In this document: piece by piece, positions 11,985 through 24,144 of the stretch
Layout: every line of letters begins with the position of its first letter
How positions within the stretch are numbered: the first letter of the stretch is position 1
From: Trichobilharzia regenti
Taxonomy: Eukaryota; Platyhelminthes; Trematoda; Strigeidida; Schistosomatidae
Assembly (NCBI GenBank): GCA_944472135.2
Contig: OX235262.1
Coordinates: 167,895,509-167,959,508, forward strand
Reading direction: 5' to 3'
Length of the DNA stretch: 64,000 nucleotides
Notes under the pieces: generated by a model
Seen by the model: the letters and a program-made list of their open reading frames with translations, nothing else
Told to the model about the DNA's origin: nothing
Databases searched by the model: none
Translations under genes and position numbers: made by a program

Positions 11985-12445
11985 GTACGAAAATGGATGG
12001 ACGAGTCTAGTCAGATAAAAACTCAATCATGTCCTACTTGGCTCGTTTTCTGTGTGATAAAGAAAGCATTAGGCGTAAAACTTGCAACTTACAACAACTG
12101 GATCTTGTCCTTCCAACTCATTTCATTTATGGGTACAACGTTTTCTATCTTTCTTTTCCTTTTCTCTCTTTTTTCTGTTATGTACTGCTTTCTTTCTTTC
12201 TTTCGCTTAAGCCAGTAAATATGCTGCCATCTACTTTTCTAACACCCTCAAACACTCTGTTCAATTTTGGCTTTGCTGCCGACATGCCAATACGTTGTTG
12301 CCACAATGAACTGGGATTTCCTAAATCTATGTAGAGTTATATTTATTGTTAATGTACAAACTGGGTGCAATACTGTAGTGAAATGCTGAGAATTCCATTC
12401 TGTATCACAAGTACTGTTTTGGAATAAAGCAAATGATTGATTTTG
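11985..12445 (+). mobile_element. 3'-end fragment of LINE 'element G'
   Basis: Matches the reverse complement of about 15656-16140: shared AAAGAAAGCATTAGGCGT, ACAACGTTTTCT, AACACTCTGTTCAATTTTGG and GAATTCCATTCTGTATCACA, ending GGAATAAA. It is a 5'-truncated copy of the element whose RT is at 16439-17200, in opposite orientation. Confidence 0.75.
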
Positions 12446-13851
12446 TTATTAATCCTACGGAAATGAAGTGGTCTACCTTTGACAGAGGGCTGCTAAAATT
12501 CTACTTAACGGTTAAATACTTTCATCACGTAGTAGAGGCTAGAACATTTGTGATCTAAACAGAACACAAGCTTCTCACTTATGCGTTCCACGAGAAAGTG
12601 GACAATTACTCAGCAAGCGAAATTCGTGATCCTGGTTTTATATCACTGTTTGCCGGTGAAATAAAACTCGTAAAGACGACAGAAAAATATGTGGCTTATG
12701 CACTGTCTAAAATGCAGGAGTACATGGTGCAACAAACTCCCAAATATTTTACGGAAATCCATGCTTAGTGATTTCCTCTGGTTATCAGACCCTGGAGCAA
12801 GAGCCCCAGCTAAAGTAATCTTGGCAATATGTATACCGTGAAACATGCGACGTGATGTGCGGAAGTGGGGGAGAGAGAGAATGGCGTACCAGAGGACCAA
12901 ATAAGCAGACACACAATATCACACCTAAGAGCAGTCTCACAGCCAGATATTCGTTTCGCTCAAGTTCGCGTAGACTTGGTAGTTCCTCTCCAGTACTAAA
13001 ATGGATCCACTTATTCACTCTCGTCAACTGGTTCACCAAGTTCCTCGTAACTGCATAACATGCTGATATTACGGCGGAAATAGTAGCGAAAGCCTTTCTT
13101 CAATACGGGGCAGCCATGTCCGGTGTGCCTATTTTTGATTACAGCTTGATTCCACATCGTATTTTTGGTACAAGTGTGGAATTTTCAGCATGGATATCGG
13201 TAGCCCAAAATTCGCAGGCCGACCATAGATATCAGGTGTGAGTCGGCAGGGGATCGAACCTCGGACCATGTGCATGGTCGGCGAGAGTCCTAACCACTGT
13301 GCCAACGACGCACGGCCCAAGCTTTCAGCAACTTATCGAAGTTCCTTGGGCCACGCAAAATACGCTGCAAAACATATCACCATCAAGCTCACAGGGTAAT
13401 AGAGCGCTTCCATTGACAGCTGAAGGATGCGTTGAGATCTCATTTTAACTCCACTCACTGAACAAAATTCCTCTTAGTCGCAATGTTTGGTGTCCGAACT
13501 TCAGTAATAACTGATGACTAATGTCCCGCTTCCGAAATGGTATTCGGAAGCACACTGAAACTACCTAGTGGGTTTATCCTTTTAGTACTGATATGAAAAC
13601 ATTGACCAGGCTACATGCGTTCACAGACTTCCGCTAAAAATGGTCAACTTAAAGCTAATCCCCTCACGAGAACAATCAAGAGCGTTCTACACACCAAAGG
13701 CTTGGGCTCCTGCTCTCAGGTATGGATAAAATGTAATAAAACGGGACAACCCCTCAGTCCATCATAATAAGCACCCTTCAAAGTAACGGCAAGGCATGCG
13801 AAAAACTTAGTTATTCAACGAGGTGGTATCACTGGCAGCGTGGAAACACTG
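12446..13851 (+). pseudogene. Decayed Ty3/gypsy pol: RNase H and integrase
   Basis: About 12510-12735 translates, with one TAA, to an RNase H segment (VKYFHHVVEARTF, HKLLTYAFHEKVDNYS, FISLF, ALSKMQE), matching the gypsy RNase H pattern that ends in ADALSR-like residues. About 12940-13130 and 13320-13530 give integrase fragments in shifting frames: the core start, an ITAEIVAKAF-like stretch near 13067, and KTYHHQAHRVIERFH near 13370-13420, matching the conserved YHPQSNGQ-x-ER-h motif region. A SINE B copy splits the integrase at 13130-13314. It is followed by LTR copy C, so this is the 3' half of one gypsy-type provirus. Gag, protease and the RT core are not detectable. It is nonfunctional. 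Confidence 0.8.
13130..13314 (-). repeat. tRNA-derived SINE B (copy 2), inside the gypsy integrase
   Basis: Nearly the same sequence as copy 1, including the B-box on the - strand (GGTTCGATCCC) and the AATTCCACACTTGTACC body. It interrupts gypsy integrase coding sequence, so it inserted after the gypsy element did. Confidence 0.85.
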
Positions 13852-14162
13852 TGTCAATGTAGTTGAAGAATGAACGATCAATTCATGGTTGTTTGCTCAA
13901 ACCCAACTCCTCCATATTTTTCGCGGGAGTCATCGATACTGCAGTCATCGTTCTATCGTTCACTGTTCCTTGAAAGACAGAGAAAAACTCTCTGAAACTT
14001 TGTGTACAGTAACATAATGGTTGGCCCAGTATTGGTGCAAGAATAAAGGGTTCTTTAGTCGCCAATTTGTGTCTGGGTTTTTGCGTTGGTTATTGAGAAT
14101 AGTTCCTGAAAGTCTTCCGAGGACGGTGTGAAATCCAGTGTAGTTAGATCTGGACACTGACA
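13852..14162 (+). mobile_element. LTR family 1 (copy C), probable 3' LTR of the gypsy remnant
   Basis: Begins TGTCA (13852-13856) and ends TGACA (14158-14162), 311 bp. It follows the gypsy pol remnant in the same orientation, and contains AATAAAG near 14043. Confidence 0.8.
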
Positions 14163-14729
14163 ATCTGATTTACTTTTTCGGCAAGAAGTGGCACATATAA
14201 AAAATGTATGCGCAAAGTGTGTTTCTGATTTTTTGGTTCTAAATATATCCTAACTTCTTTTTGGTGCTGTGCTTTATTAGTTTGCATTATTCCTCCGGTA
14301 TTAATTAAAAGACAGCTTCAGCGAAGAAATTTTTCTTTATCGACGAAATCATCTTCAGAGGCTGTACAGTCGTATTTATACTTAGAAAAGTGTATAGTGG
14401 TCTATTTTTGAGTAATAGGGGGGTGACATAATTGATGTAATTAGTCATAAGTGGCTTTAGAAGCGAAAGTTAAAAGTTGTAAATTACATGGTACTCAACG
14501 GAAAAAAGATAGAAGTTAGAAAAGGTTAAAATTGCTCTTGAGTGAGAATAAAGTTATTAGAGTGTGAATTTAACAAGTGTGAAGAGGGTGTGAAAATATA
14601 CAAAAGGAGCATATGAAATTGGTAATAGTGAATTAATTATTAAAGCAAAAGCAAACTAAAAGTAAAATTAAAGATTAAGAACAAAAGAAAAAATCAAAAA
14701 TATTTTACAGGGAACGATAAGTGAAGAGG
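14163..14729 (-). mobile_element. 3' region of Penelope-like element 1
   Basis: Non-coding, AT-rich. On the - strand it carries the PLE-associated stretch GCCTCTGAAGATGATTTCG (about 14339-14357) in the position where the other PLE copies have CTGATGATG- or CTGAAGATG-type motifs. Confidence 0.5.
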
Positions 14730-15655
14730 TTAAGACCAAGGTAGGATAAGAGACTGGACGAACTTTTTCTGTATACAGAGTTCAGGGTTGTATTGATGTA
14801 TTGCCAGCGCCTCCGCCATACACAAAAGCGGGAACCTGACGCCTTTTGTACAATTTGGCTTCACTTTGTAGATGATGTTGAAAGACGACTCTGGTGGAGC
14901 TATGTGGCCTGAGTTCACCAAATGCTCGAGAATTGAGCTAGTAATCGTCTTGCATTGTCCCTTTGCTAACCATGCCGGATAATTTTCAGAAATGGGTTTG
15001 GAAAGCGTGCGCTTTGTGCGGCCAATATAACTTGCTCCACACGAGCATGTGAATTTATAAACACACATTGAGGTGGCCCAAATCTGCAGTTTATCCTTCA
15101 CACATCCGTTGATCATTTGCCGGCTGTAGAAATTGATGCGTAGCTCAGCCACAAAGAAGGCTTTCCTCAGTGATCTGCACAGGCGATTCTTCAAGATCTC
15201 AGCTGCAGTATCACCTTTAAATTCAGAAGTCATAAAGAGCAGTTTCTTTGGCACAGTCTGGATTCTTTCAAGCCTTTCTCTTAACTTCATGTTTTTCTCG
15301 ATAAATCTTGGAGGGTATCCATTCTCTAAGAGAACTTGTCTGAGTCGCCCCAATTCCCCATCGATTGTATCACTTGAACATATCCTCCTTATTCTTGAGG
15401 ATAAGGAATGGATCAGATTTCTCTTTCTTCTTAAAAAGACCCAGCTATGGAAATTTGTGTACTGACCATTCCATGTTGGTTTCCTGTAGATCGATCTTTG
15501 AAGAGAGCCATCCGATCTCCTCTTTAGAGAAACATCCAAAAAATGGAATTCCGAGTTAATCTCTGATTCCGACGTGAATGTGATGTCATGATGGCAGCTG
15601 TTGAACTCCTTAGTTATTAATTCGATGTCAGTATTGTCGTCACATATGATTTTTT
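14730..15655 (-). CDS. Penelope-like element protein: RT C-terminus plus GIY-YIG domain
   Basis: The reading frame is open from about 15655 to the stop at 14730; an internal ATG at 15539 gives 269 codons. N-terminal motifs are EFHFLDVSLKR and the PLE thumb signature SIYRKPTWNGQYTNFHS. The C-terminal GIY-YIG endonuclease has YKFTCSCGASYIGRTKRTL (about residues 160-180), an E-N-Y-P-A-W stretch, SSILEHLVNSGH, and a tail with EALAIHQYNPELCIQKKF. PLEs use this endonuclease for target-primed integration. The copy is 5'-truncated: most RT motifs are missing, and element G begins at 15656. The segment is free of stops, so it decayed little, but it cannot be autonomous. Confidence 0.88.
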
Positions 15656-17255
15656 AAGATAATAGTTTTATTCCAAATCAGTACTTGTGATACAGAATGG
15701 AATTCTCAGCATTTTTACTACAATATTGCATCCAGTTAGTACATTAACAATAAATAAAGTTCTACATAGATTAAAGTTATCTCAGTCAGTTTTGACAACA
15801 ACATATTAGCATGTCGGTAGCAAAGCCAAAATTGAACAGAGTGTTTGAGGGTGTTAGAAAAGTAGATACTACCAGCATATTTAATGGCGTAAGCGATAGC
15901 AAAAATGGTCGAGATATACAGAGTGTGAAAGAACGAACAAGAATGTTTTAAGTAGAGTTTGTAAGGAAGACAGAAACAAAACGGTACATAACAAAAATAA
16001 ATACAGAAAGAGAAAAAAAGAAAAAAAGGTAGAGAGAAAACGTTGTACTTGTAAATGATATAAGTTGGAAAGACGAGATCCAGTTGTTCTACTGACTATT
16101 TAATAAGTTAAAGGTTTCACGCCTAATGCTTTCTTTATTTCACAGAACACGAGCTAGGTAGGGTATGGTTGAGTTTTGTACTTACTAGTGCGAGCATATA
16201 GTTTTCTATATAGGCTTCTGGTCTGCCTGCCTGATGAGATACAAGGGGAGAGTTGTGAATGAAGAGGGTGTTGTGAGTTAGATAAAATGGATTTAGCCCA
16301 TTTTTCACATGAGTCTTAGTGCCTGTCAACCAGAATATTAACAAGCTGGTTAAGTGGCACGTGGCTTACCCTGCTGACAACCTTCAACATCCTGCGTAAT
16401 AAGGTATAGTCTTTCTTCAGTAGCCAGTTCAGGAAAGACTAAGGGGAACAATAGAGAATAACAGGCAGAATACGGGAGTTAACAAATTGTAGGAGTAAGG
16501 GTTGGGTTACACCAGAATGTTTTAACTTCTTGATGTAGAAGGTAAGACGGTATATTTTCTTAGAAATCGTCAAGATATGAGACGACCAGGAAAGCCTAGC
16601 AGATGAAATGACTCCAAGATATTTAATTTCCGACTTGGTTTCAATTTCAGTGCGATCTATGTTGCACACCTCGCGAGTGCTAACCAGTTTGTTTAGGTCA
16701 GATTAATGCCAAAAGGTGAAATTGACTGTTTGGCATTTGGAGGGGTTTAAGGTAAGACCGTTTTCCTTGAACCATTGACTGCTTTCTGATAAAAAGCCAT
16801 TTGGTTTGGAGCAGTCACTTTGGCATTTGACAGGTAAAGATACAGTTGGATCATCAGCATATTTGGCAAAGTTAATGTCATTTGAAGATGCTAGGTCATG
16901 TAGAAAGAAGGAAAAGAGAAGTGGGGAGAGTACATCACCTTGGAGGACACCTGCTTCAGTGAGCACAGCAGAGGAGGATTCACCTTTGTATACGGTGTAC
17001 TGCATTCTGTTTAGAAATCGGGAATGCAATCAGTTTGTGTCGTCGAGAGCGTATTTAACAAAAGACATCTCGGTAGAGAATCGAAAGCAGAAGTCGAGAA
17101 ACGTTCAGCGGACGTATTTAACGTATTTAGCAGGTTATCGTAGAATGGTATTCGTCCCCACCTTTTTTCTACTAGATGGTTTGGGGTTGCCATCACAGCC
17201 TTTTCGTTTCTACTATTATTGCAAGAAAAGCACCTGAATCAGCATATTTCAGGGT
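15656..17255 (-). pseudogene. Non-LTR retrotransposon 'element G': truncated RT and 3' UTR
   Basis: RT motifs on the - strand: NLVEKRWGRIPFYDNLLNT, SAFDSLPRCLLLNTLSTT, RMQYTVYKGESSSAVLTEAG, VLQGDVLSPLLFSFFLHDL and the catalytic YADD near 16858, then GLTLNPSKCQTVNFTF, EIKYLGVISSARLSWSSHI and ILPVILYCSP. At least two frameshifts or stops interrupt it (near 17020 and 16690). The 3' part (16140-15656) is non-coding and ends GGAATAAAACTATTATCTT. Related 3' ends occur at 11985-12445 (+), 25910-26990 (-) and 61375-62300 (+). It is a Jockey/CR1-like clade element; I do not recognise the named family. Confidence 0.82.
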
Positions 17256-17751
17256 TGTGACTTTCGCCCACAACTCTTTTAGCAATGCAGTCACGTTAAA
17301 ATAAAACTGAAAGTCATTTTTCCCCCCACCTTAAGGAATCACACAGGGGCTGCACATATTGTGTGCTGTTTGGAATGGAGCATCTTAAGAAATCGACCAA
17401 CTTCAGAAATCTCCAGAATTATGCGAAGGATGGGGATGGGGGACAATGCAGTATGGTATACACTTCTCCGGGGATTAGTAGGGTCCCGTTGATGTCAATG
17501 ACATGTCACAGGAATTCGTATGTTTCCACTGCAAAACGCACTTGGATTGATCATCATGCCGTTGTCTTATACTTCGTGTAATACTGCCTAAAAGGGATCT
17601 TCGTGTGTATTTATATCCGGGCTAACGGTGAGTATCTCATCTATGTATGCGGGAGAGCAGTAATTCACTGAGCACGTCATCTTTAAACCTCTGTAAAGTT
17701 CGTTCAGCACTCCGCAGACAGATATTTTTAATAATACACTCTTATTTTTTG
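17256..17751. other. No supported gene
   Basis: Short ORFs only (72 codons at 17363-17581 on +), with no motif recognised. Confidence 0.35.
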
Positions 17752-17860
17752 TTCCATATTAGTTTGAATATTAAATGTATCACACAGTGAAACAGTATTG
17801 TATACAGTATGCAATACTGTTTCACTGTGTGATACATTTAATAATCAAACTAATATGGAA
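17752..17860. repeat. Near-perfect 109-bp palindrome (hairpin)
   Basis: The left arm starts TTCCATATTAGTTTGA and the right arm ends TCAAACTAATATGGAA. The arms of about 49 bp enclose a short loop (TATACAGTATG) around 17801-17811. They include CACACAGTGAAACAGTATTG and its complement. The only clear arm difference is a small indel (GAATATTAAATG versus CATTTAATAATC). Confidence 0.92.
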
Positions 17861-17879
17861 TTACTTAATGCCACAGTGC

Positions 17880-18510
17880 CCAAGTTTTACACATATATTA
17901 ACATGACTTATTTTTTGTGCTGAAATGACTTTACTCAGTTAATAACTACCTTTTCTCATATAACTTTTGAAAATGTAAAATTCTTCAAAATTTCGCATTT
18001 GTTTCCATAACATAAGTTCATGGGTTACTCCGCGATGCCTGACGCATACCATATGAAAATCGGCCGAGAAAATTCAGTATAACTAGTTGTGTTACCCACC
18101 TGTTTTCTTGAGGAACATTCCACGCAACTTTATCAATAATGTCCCACTACCCATTTCACTCTGCCAAATAGACTATAATTTAGTTACTTTAAATTAACTA
18201 CCCTTAAACCCTTTAGGTTCTTAAGGAAACATAATTTCCTAGTCGTTTGTAATAACTACTTGTAAACATGCCCGCACGTATTAGGGTGATACTGCTAAGA
18301 ATGTCCTCAGTATCGATGTATCTGTGGACCTAATGGGAAGCACTTGTCATGAAAGCTATTAATGTGCAACATATTGTATCATTGTGACGGGCTCAAAGCA
18401 ATGCAATGCTGCAGCTACAGTTGTTGCCAAGAAGATCGCAGAGCCTAACATGGAAAAAGGAGGGAGGACAGCGCATACTGACCAGCATATATGGTGGTGG
18501 TCACGAATGT
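17880..18510 (+). repeat. Truncated LINE 3' end, same family as 5456-6425
   Basis: Shares AGAGCCTAACAT, AAAAAGGAGGGAGG and TATGGTGGTGGTCAC with about 6320-6395 in the same order and orientation. No coding sequence. Confidence 0.5.
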
Positions 18511-19018
18511 AAATCGCTTTAGCTCCTTCAATCTAAAAGCCTGCTTGGGCCCATGTCAAGATGCCAACCCAAGGGCCTAACAGAAATCCGTGAGACATCT
18601 TACAGGTCAGTTCGTCCTTCGAGATCTAATCTTCCAGATTGTTGAGTTCAATTATCACTGAAATACTACTTATCAAATCATGGGCATATTTAGTGGTATT
18701 GGCTTCGGAAAAATAGGGAACGTCAGGCGAAAAGAGAAAAGAAATGGAGGGAATAAATAACCTTTCGGAACGTCATTTTCCGTTAGTAAAGAATTGGGGC
18801 GCCTTCTGCTTAAAGGATCGTGTTGTTTTCTAGTCGAAAAATAAATAGACGGCCACCCTGTGATTCTGCATTCAGTGTGAATTGACATCAGCCTGCTTAG
18901 TAAGTGCTCCAGGAATAGAGTCAAGGGCAGTTGCGTATTCTAAACACTTCTGCATAAGTTGTCATATACCTTCGATTAAATACAGGTAATAAAATGGTCA
19001 CAATTCAGAGACAGAGCT
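18511..19018. other. No supported gene
   Basis: A - strand ORF of 83 codons at 18673-18924 has no recognisable motif. It ends with GAGCT (19014-19018), the target duplication of the next LTR. Confidence 0.35.
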
Positions 19019-19283
19019 TGACAGTGTGCAATTCTTTCTACACTGGACCTCACGCTGTCCTTGGAACACTTTCAGAAGCTATGCGTAATAGCTAACACGA
19101 AAAACCAGAACGCGAATTAGTGACCGTTTATTCTTGCACCAATACAGAGCCAACCACTAAGTTATTGTACACAAAGTCTAAGAATAAATGTTATAACAAT
19201 AAATCACAATAATACTTCTGATATGGAGTCGGGTTTGAGCGAACAACCATGAATTGATCGTTCAATCTTCAACTACACTGACA
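19019..19283 (-). mobile_element. Solo LTR, LTR family 1 (copy D), with 5-bp target duplication
   Basis: A 265-bp LTR in - orientation; the - strand begins TGTCAGTGTAGTTGAAGATT, the family start. It is flanked by GAGCT on both sides (19014-19018 and 19284-19288). No internal retrotransposon sequence is adjacent. Confidence 0.87.
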
Positions 19284-20400
19284 GAGCTCTCTTTTGTGCC
19301 CCGTACGGATAATGAAAATCTATTCTTGGGTCGTGTATAGACGAGTGATGAATTTGACTAGTTTATCATGTCCAGTCGTCATGAGAAAGGCGTTGGTGTG
19401 TGAATTTAGTTCCTCACTGACTTTTAACATGGCATTTCCAAAATAAGGGGCAGAAATCTCAGTAAATTTGTCTGCGGAAACAGATATATCTAAGGAACTA
19501 CAATGCGGAGTTATATAAGCATTTGTCGTGTATATATAGTTACATTCACTTGAATTCTTCGGATGACATCTAACAGGGGTACGGTCTATATCGTTATTGG
19601 AAAAGTGAAAACAAGGATGATTAATAATAATATATATTTTGCATAAATGGGCATTAAACGTGGCCACCGTCAGGCTTTTTCTTTAAACTGTATCTCTTCT
19701 GAAGGAAAATACCATATCCACCTAATGAAATCAGGTTATCGTCGTAATACTAGTGGAACTAAGTCTGTCACACAGCTAAAACACCAGAATTCCGATACAT
19801 ATATGAGGGTCGGAGAAAATCCACTTTGTAAGTCAGTGATCTGCAGGTAGTCCTAAAGAATTGGAGCAAAGATATGTTATTAAGTTTGCACACCAGAATG
19901 CACACCGCCAACCACAGTGACGAGGATTAGTCAGTATTTGAGGACGACTCCATATGATAGTCAGAAAATCATCATATTTAAAGACATTATGTGAATCAAT
20001 CCCCAACAGAGACCCGTCAGGAACGTGTATTATCTTGTCGACGACGCTAGTCACGTCATGGATGATAGTCGCTATTCTCCTGTGACAGAGGACCTTTGCA
20101 GTCCGAGAGCTTTGAAGCCCCACTGACAGTGGCAGTGGCTTCGTAAAACGAGACTTAGTCACACTAGAGCAGTCATCGCATAGCCAGTTCGCCAGAGGTT
20201 TGCAACAGAGCCAGCATGCTACATGAGTTAGGTTTGTCCAAAGCAATGAGATCATCTCTTGCAGCTATCATACTGCATGCTTTCTTCAACTGGGAATTGA
20301 CGAGTAACTCTTACGCAGAGATTTCTTTTGACAAGCGTACTTTTCAGAGTGAATCGGGACTAGAAGGTTCAAATATGACCTTATATGTGTACTTCATGTA
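19284..20400. other. Unrecognised ORFs
   Basis: Two - strand ORFs (19320-19667, 115 codons; 19833-20255, 140 codons) and short + strand ORFs. The 140-codon ORF is Cys/Trp-rich in its first part (WLCCKPLANWLCDDC) but matches no domain I know. No splice or context evidence makes either a host gene. Confidence 0.25.
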
Positions 20401-22744
20401 AATCAGTGGTAAAAAGGAACCAGTGAGTGTACGAATATTGGCACACAGTAACTATAAAGTTATAAGAATACATTTTCTATGAGTAAACAGACTCAAAACT
20501 AAAAGGTAAATCAACTTTGATCAGAATAAACTGATTTAAAGTTAACCTATAGACTTTTGGAGCATATAACAACTGAAGCAGAAATTAAACAAGAGCGTGT
20601 AAATTTTTCCCCATTATTAAGTTTGCGCGGTAGCACACAATACTATCTGGAGACATTTTGTGACTGGAGATTGTGAGTTGATAGAAAATTTTGTTTTCAG
20701 TAGCTCAAAGTTCAAGGTGACTTGACGTTCAGCTGACAATACATCAGAGTCACTTATACGCCGTGAGGTCTATGGCATGGTTCACTGTTGCTTGCCATAA
20801 TAAGGTCTATAAACTAACGAGAATACAATGTACAATTACATATCTGATCGTGTGCCTTCAATCTTTCATCAAGCAGAAAGCTGTAGAGCCTAATTAGGAC
20901 CAACTCCCTCTAACGCGGGGGGAACTAATTCGAACAAACAAGGCCACAGTACACCAGTTGAATTTTCAAATACCTTTTGAGTTGCTACTTTGTTAGATAG
21001 GTCATTCAACTAGACATAATTTCGAAACGTCTTCTGAAACACACAGTAATTATCATAAAAAGTTTAAAAGTGGACTTTGGTGTTGTTAGGCCAAGGGTTC
21101 TAGTCTTGATTTCTGGACTGTCGTATTGGTGCATTACCTGACATTATAAATGGATACGTAACACAGATACCTGAGGCATTCAGGTGAGGTCACAGACGAT
21201 GTTTGACTAGTCCCTAGGTAGCTGGATGGGTAAACAACATAGGCATGTGCTTAAGTCGCATCGGCGCCTCGATAAAGACGTCAGTCACTTAGAGATTATT
21301 CATTTGTTCGCAATATAATTTTTATTTGGTTGGAATTCGTGCCCTAAAGAGTAGGATGAACAAGCTATACATTTGTATTCCTAGCTGCTGAAGAATTACG
21401 GCTGAATGGAGAGTTCCCCAAAATAATTATTGCCACAGATTGTTCACCACAGATGCACTTCTGGGAGGACAAAACTGAAATTACTTGTGTTGCCTACTGA
21501 GAGTTAATCGTCAAAGAACTGTATAGATAAAAATTTTTCTCTCCTTGAGTACGCCCGACAGGGAACTCATTAGTGATTTACATAAATATTCCTGCATCAT
21601 ATGAGGGCTATAAACAGTGCCAAGGAGTGTAAAAAGGTGTATGGGATGAGCTTTTCACAAGGAAATTGTACATTGGAAGTTGGATTACGCGGCAAACGTA
21701 AGACTGGCGTTGCATGAGTAAGTCAACGGTTTTCCGCCCTTTAAAATAGCACGTAAAGTGGTTTTTACTTGTTTATAATGATTCATTTGCGGCAGAAAAC
21801 GCTGTGACATTCGTGGAAGAGAAAATATGCATAGTGCAGCTTCCTGGGAACAACAAAAGTTATATCTCTGTCCAGTCGGAATTCAGGTTCATTTGCAGTC
21901 GTCTATTTAGTGTGATTTGCCAGAAAATTATCCCTTAAATATTATCCTTGTGTCTTCACGGTAGCAGTATATGGTCAAACATTCATTGCAAACTCCACAG
22001 ATTTCACTCATGAGTGCACTTCCTTGAAAATTTTAGTTTTCAGGACGGAGTTACGAATCATTTGAGAAAAAGATATTCGGGGTTTTTCTGTAATTTACTC
22101 AGTAATAAAATCAACATTTGGGTGCGACTCATTTGTTCTCAGGATTTAAATTTCCTCGGACATGCTTTTCGGTAGTCGTTCATAGTCGCTGAAATACTTG
22201 ATTATTTTAAAAGTAGTTTCTGCTGATTGATTGATGCCAATATTTTTGACAGGCGTAATAACAGTTCTTTTGAGAAACCATTTATTTCACTAGTCTGCTC
22301 ATTTCTCTTAGGCTGCCTCCCTAAATTCCTGGCAAAGTCGTAATGCTAATATTTTCCGTATGCATTTGTTTGTTTTATATTTTTCTGACATTAGTATTAT
22401 GCTCCACAAAAAGTTGTTGCTGTTATGGCGTAACTATTTCGTACGCAGTGAAACAGTAACTGGAGAAAATTCAATGAATTGCGTTAGGAAATGTGTTCCG
22501 GTGTAATAATTCCATATCTCAGCTGAAACCTCAGTTTACATTATAATTGACATATTATGCTGAAAAACCTCTTTTGGCACATATTTTGATGTGTTCTGTA
22601 GCCTTTGCTGGGCATACCTTTTAATCCGATTTGGGAAAGGGGATGAGGGATAACAAATAAATCAGCTTCCTCTCTGAGGGTTTTTCTTTTGTCTATTATT
22701 TTTCTGCCAACTTTTACACCCTGTATTTTTAAATTTTGATTTAG
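20401..22744. other. Region upstream of the HECTD1 start; possible 5' UTR and promoter
   Basis: No coding sequence or repeat family recognised. A 3' splice site is possible at 22743-22744 (T-rich tract then TTTAG), so the ATG exon may be preceded by a non-coding exon here or further left. I cannot place a promoter. Confidence 0.35.
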
Positions 22745-22765
22745 GAGTTCCTTTAGTCCAACCCA

Positions 22766-23137
22766 ATGGAAGCTGATCCAGCTATTGTTTTAGAATGGTT
22801 GGACGCTGCAAATGATGATCTCAGAGAGTTGCAGCTAACAGCACTGGAACAACTATGCAACGAAGTCCTCTTCTCTGACAATATTGATGTCTTCTTTGAG
22901 CGTTATCCACCACGTCTTTTTATACCTGCTTTGTGTAAAATATTTTTGGATGAATTGGCCCCAGACTCAGTTTTGGAAGCGAATGCTCGTGCTCTCACAT
23001 ATTACTTAGATGTCAGTTTAGACTGTGCTCCACGAATTGCACGTTCACCGAATGTATTGACAGCAATGACTTCCAGATTGGATGCAGTTGATATGACATC
23101 GGCTAAAAGTAATGAACTTGGACAGCAGATTATAAAA
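22766..23137 (+). CDS. HECTD1: HECTD1-like E3 ubiquitin ligase, coding exon 1 (residues 1-124)
   Basis: HECTD1 is a large HECT-type E3 ubiquitin ligase; the N-terminus is an armadillo-like helical region used for interactions. This exon starts at ATG 22766 (MEADPAIVLEWLDAANDD), aligning with the start of animal HECTD1 (acidic start, LLEWL). It holds ALEQLCNEVLFSDNIDVFFE, PPRLFIPALCKIFLDELAPD and ARALTYYLDVSLDC, near-identical to family signatures. The donor GTAAGA at 23138 gives phase 0. Codons shared with the next exon: KIIK-type end followed by MLQLICTRE. An acceptor at 22743-22744 suggests an upstream 5' UTR exon. Confidence in family is high; completeness of the start is inferred. Confidence 0.93.
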
Positions 23138-23769
23138 GTAAGATTTTCTCTTAGCATTTTGGTATGACTAAAGTCAGTTTACATTAATCATAAGGCAGAC
23201 AGGGACTCCTGTCAGGTTGGAAATGATATGCCTCGTGATGTCTAGTTTGAAACACCAGTTCTATCTTATTTACATGAAGCTAAAACTCACTTATCTAGGC
23301 AATCAATTCTAAGTTAGTGAGTTACCGTCCCGAACTTCAAACCGTTTGCTGTGGTAGTATTGTTGTGACCCGTCAGACTCGTGTAGCTAATTGCTGTATT
23401 AAAATGCAAGTGCTTCCGTGGTCCAAGACTACATTAATCGTTCATAAAGCCACTCGAAAAATTTGTGTATCTGTTTGTTTGGAGTTTTGCTTGGTTTATT
23501 CTGAGTAATAGAAGTCTTTGGACACTCACTGACTAAAAATTGGAGTTAGAATCGCTGACCAACCGAATGAATTACTTATTATTAAGTGAAAATATTCCCA
23601 AAGGTCAGCAGGGATTGTTTTAAATAACAAGATTCATTTATTCATAGATAAGCAGAGTCACTACTAAATGACTACTGTCCTACTATAATATAGTTTATCA
23701 TTGGATAACTTGATCATTTAGGGGTACATCGTGTTACTTTGAATCATCATGTCTAATAGTATTGTCTCA
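23138..23769. other. Intron 1, 5' part: no other feature
   Basis: Starts GTAAGA. Short ORFs with no motif. Confidence 0.6.
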
Positions 23770-24125
23770 GGATTCTATCAACAGCTGCCTTCACTCCTTA
23801 TTGAAGATGAAATGGTCAGAAAGAACTAGCAACAAGAAACTATGGGAACAAACTAATCAAGAACGTATCGCTCAACGAATATGTTTGAAATGGAGATGGT
23901 CTGGTCACACACTGAGGAGACTGTTGAATGACATCGCGCATCATGCCCTCAAGTGGAACCCAAATGGGAAACAATGAGTAGGTCGTCCGAAGGTGACATG
24001 GGTATATGAGAGACTATGGCAATCGTGGGCCCCAGCTAAAGAAGAGAGCAGCAAATAGAACTAAGTGGAGACGTACTGTTGAAGCCCTATGTTCCACTCG
24101 GAACCCAGGGGAAAAATAGTAAAAT
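23770..24125 (+). mobile_element. RTE-like LINE 3'-end fragment (RTE-B)
   Basis: Translates to a typical RTE RT C-terminus: SERTSNKKLWEQTNQERIAQ, KWRWSGHTLRR, ALKWNPNGK, then GRPKVTW and a final RRTVEALCSTRNPG-like end. The nucleotide tail is GTTGAAGCCCTATGTTCCAC then GGAACCCAGGGGAAAAATAG. Strongly 5'-truncated. Confidence 0.82.
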
Positions 24126-24144
24126 GATAGTAATATCCTTATCT

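Noticed and set aside
19833..20255. 140-codon Cys-rich - strand ORF as a possible new gene.
   Set aside because: No domain, no splice context, no codon pattern like the HECTD1 exons; kept only as an unrecognised ORF.
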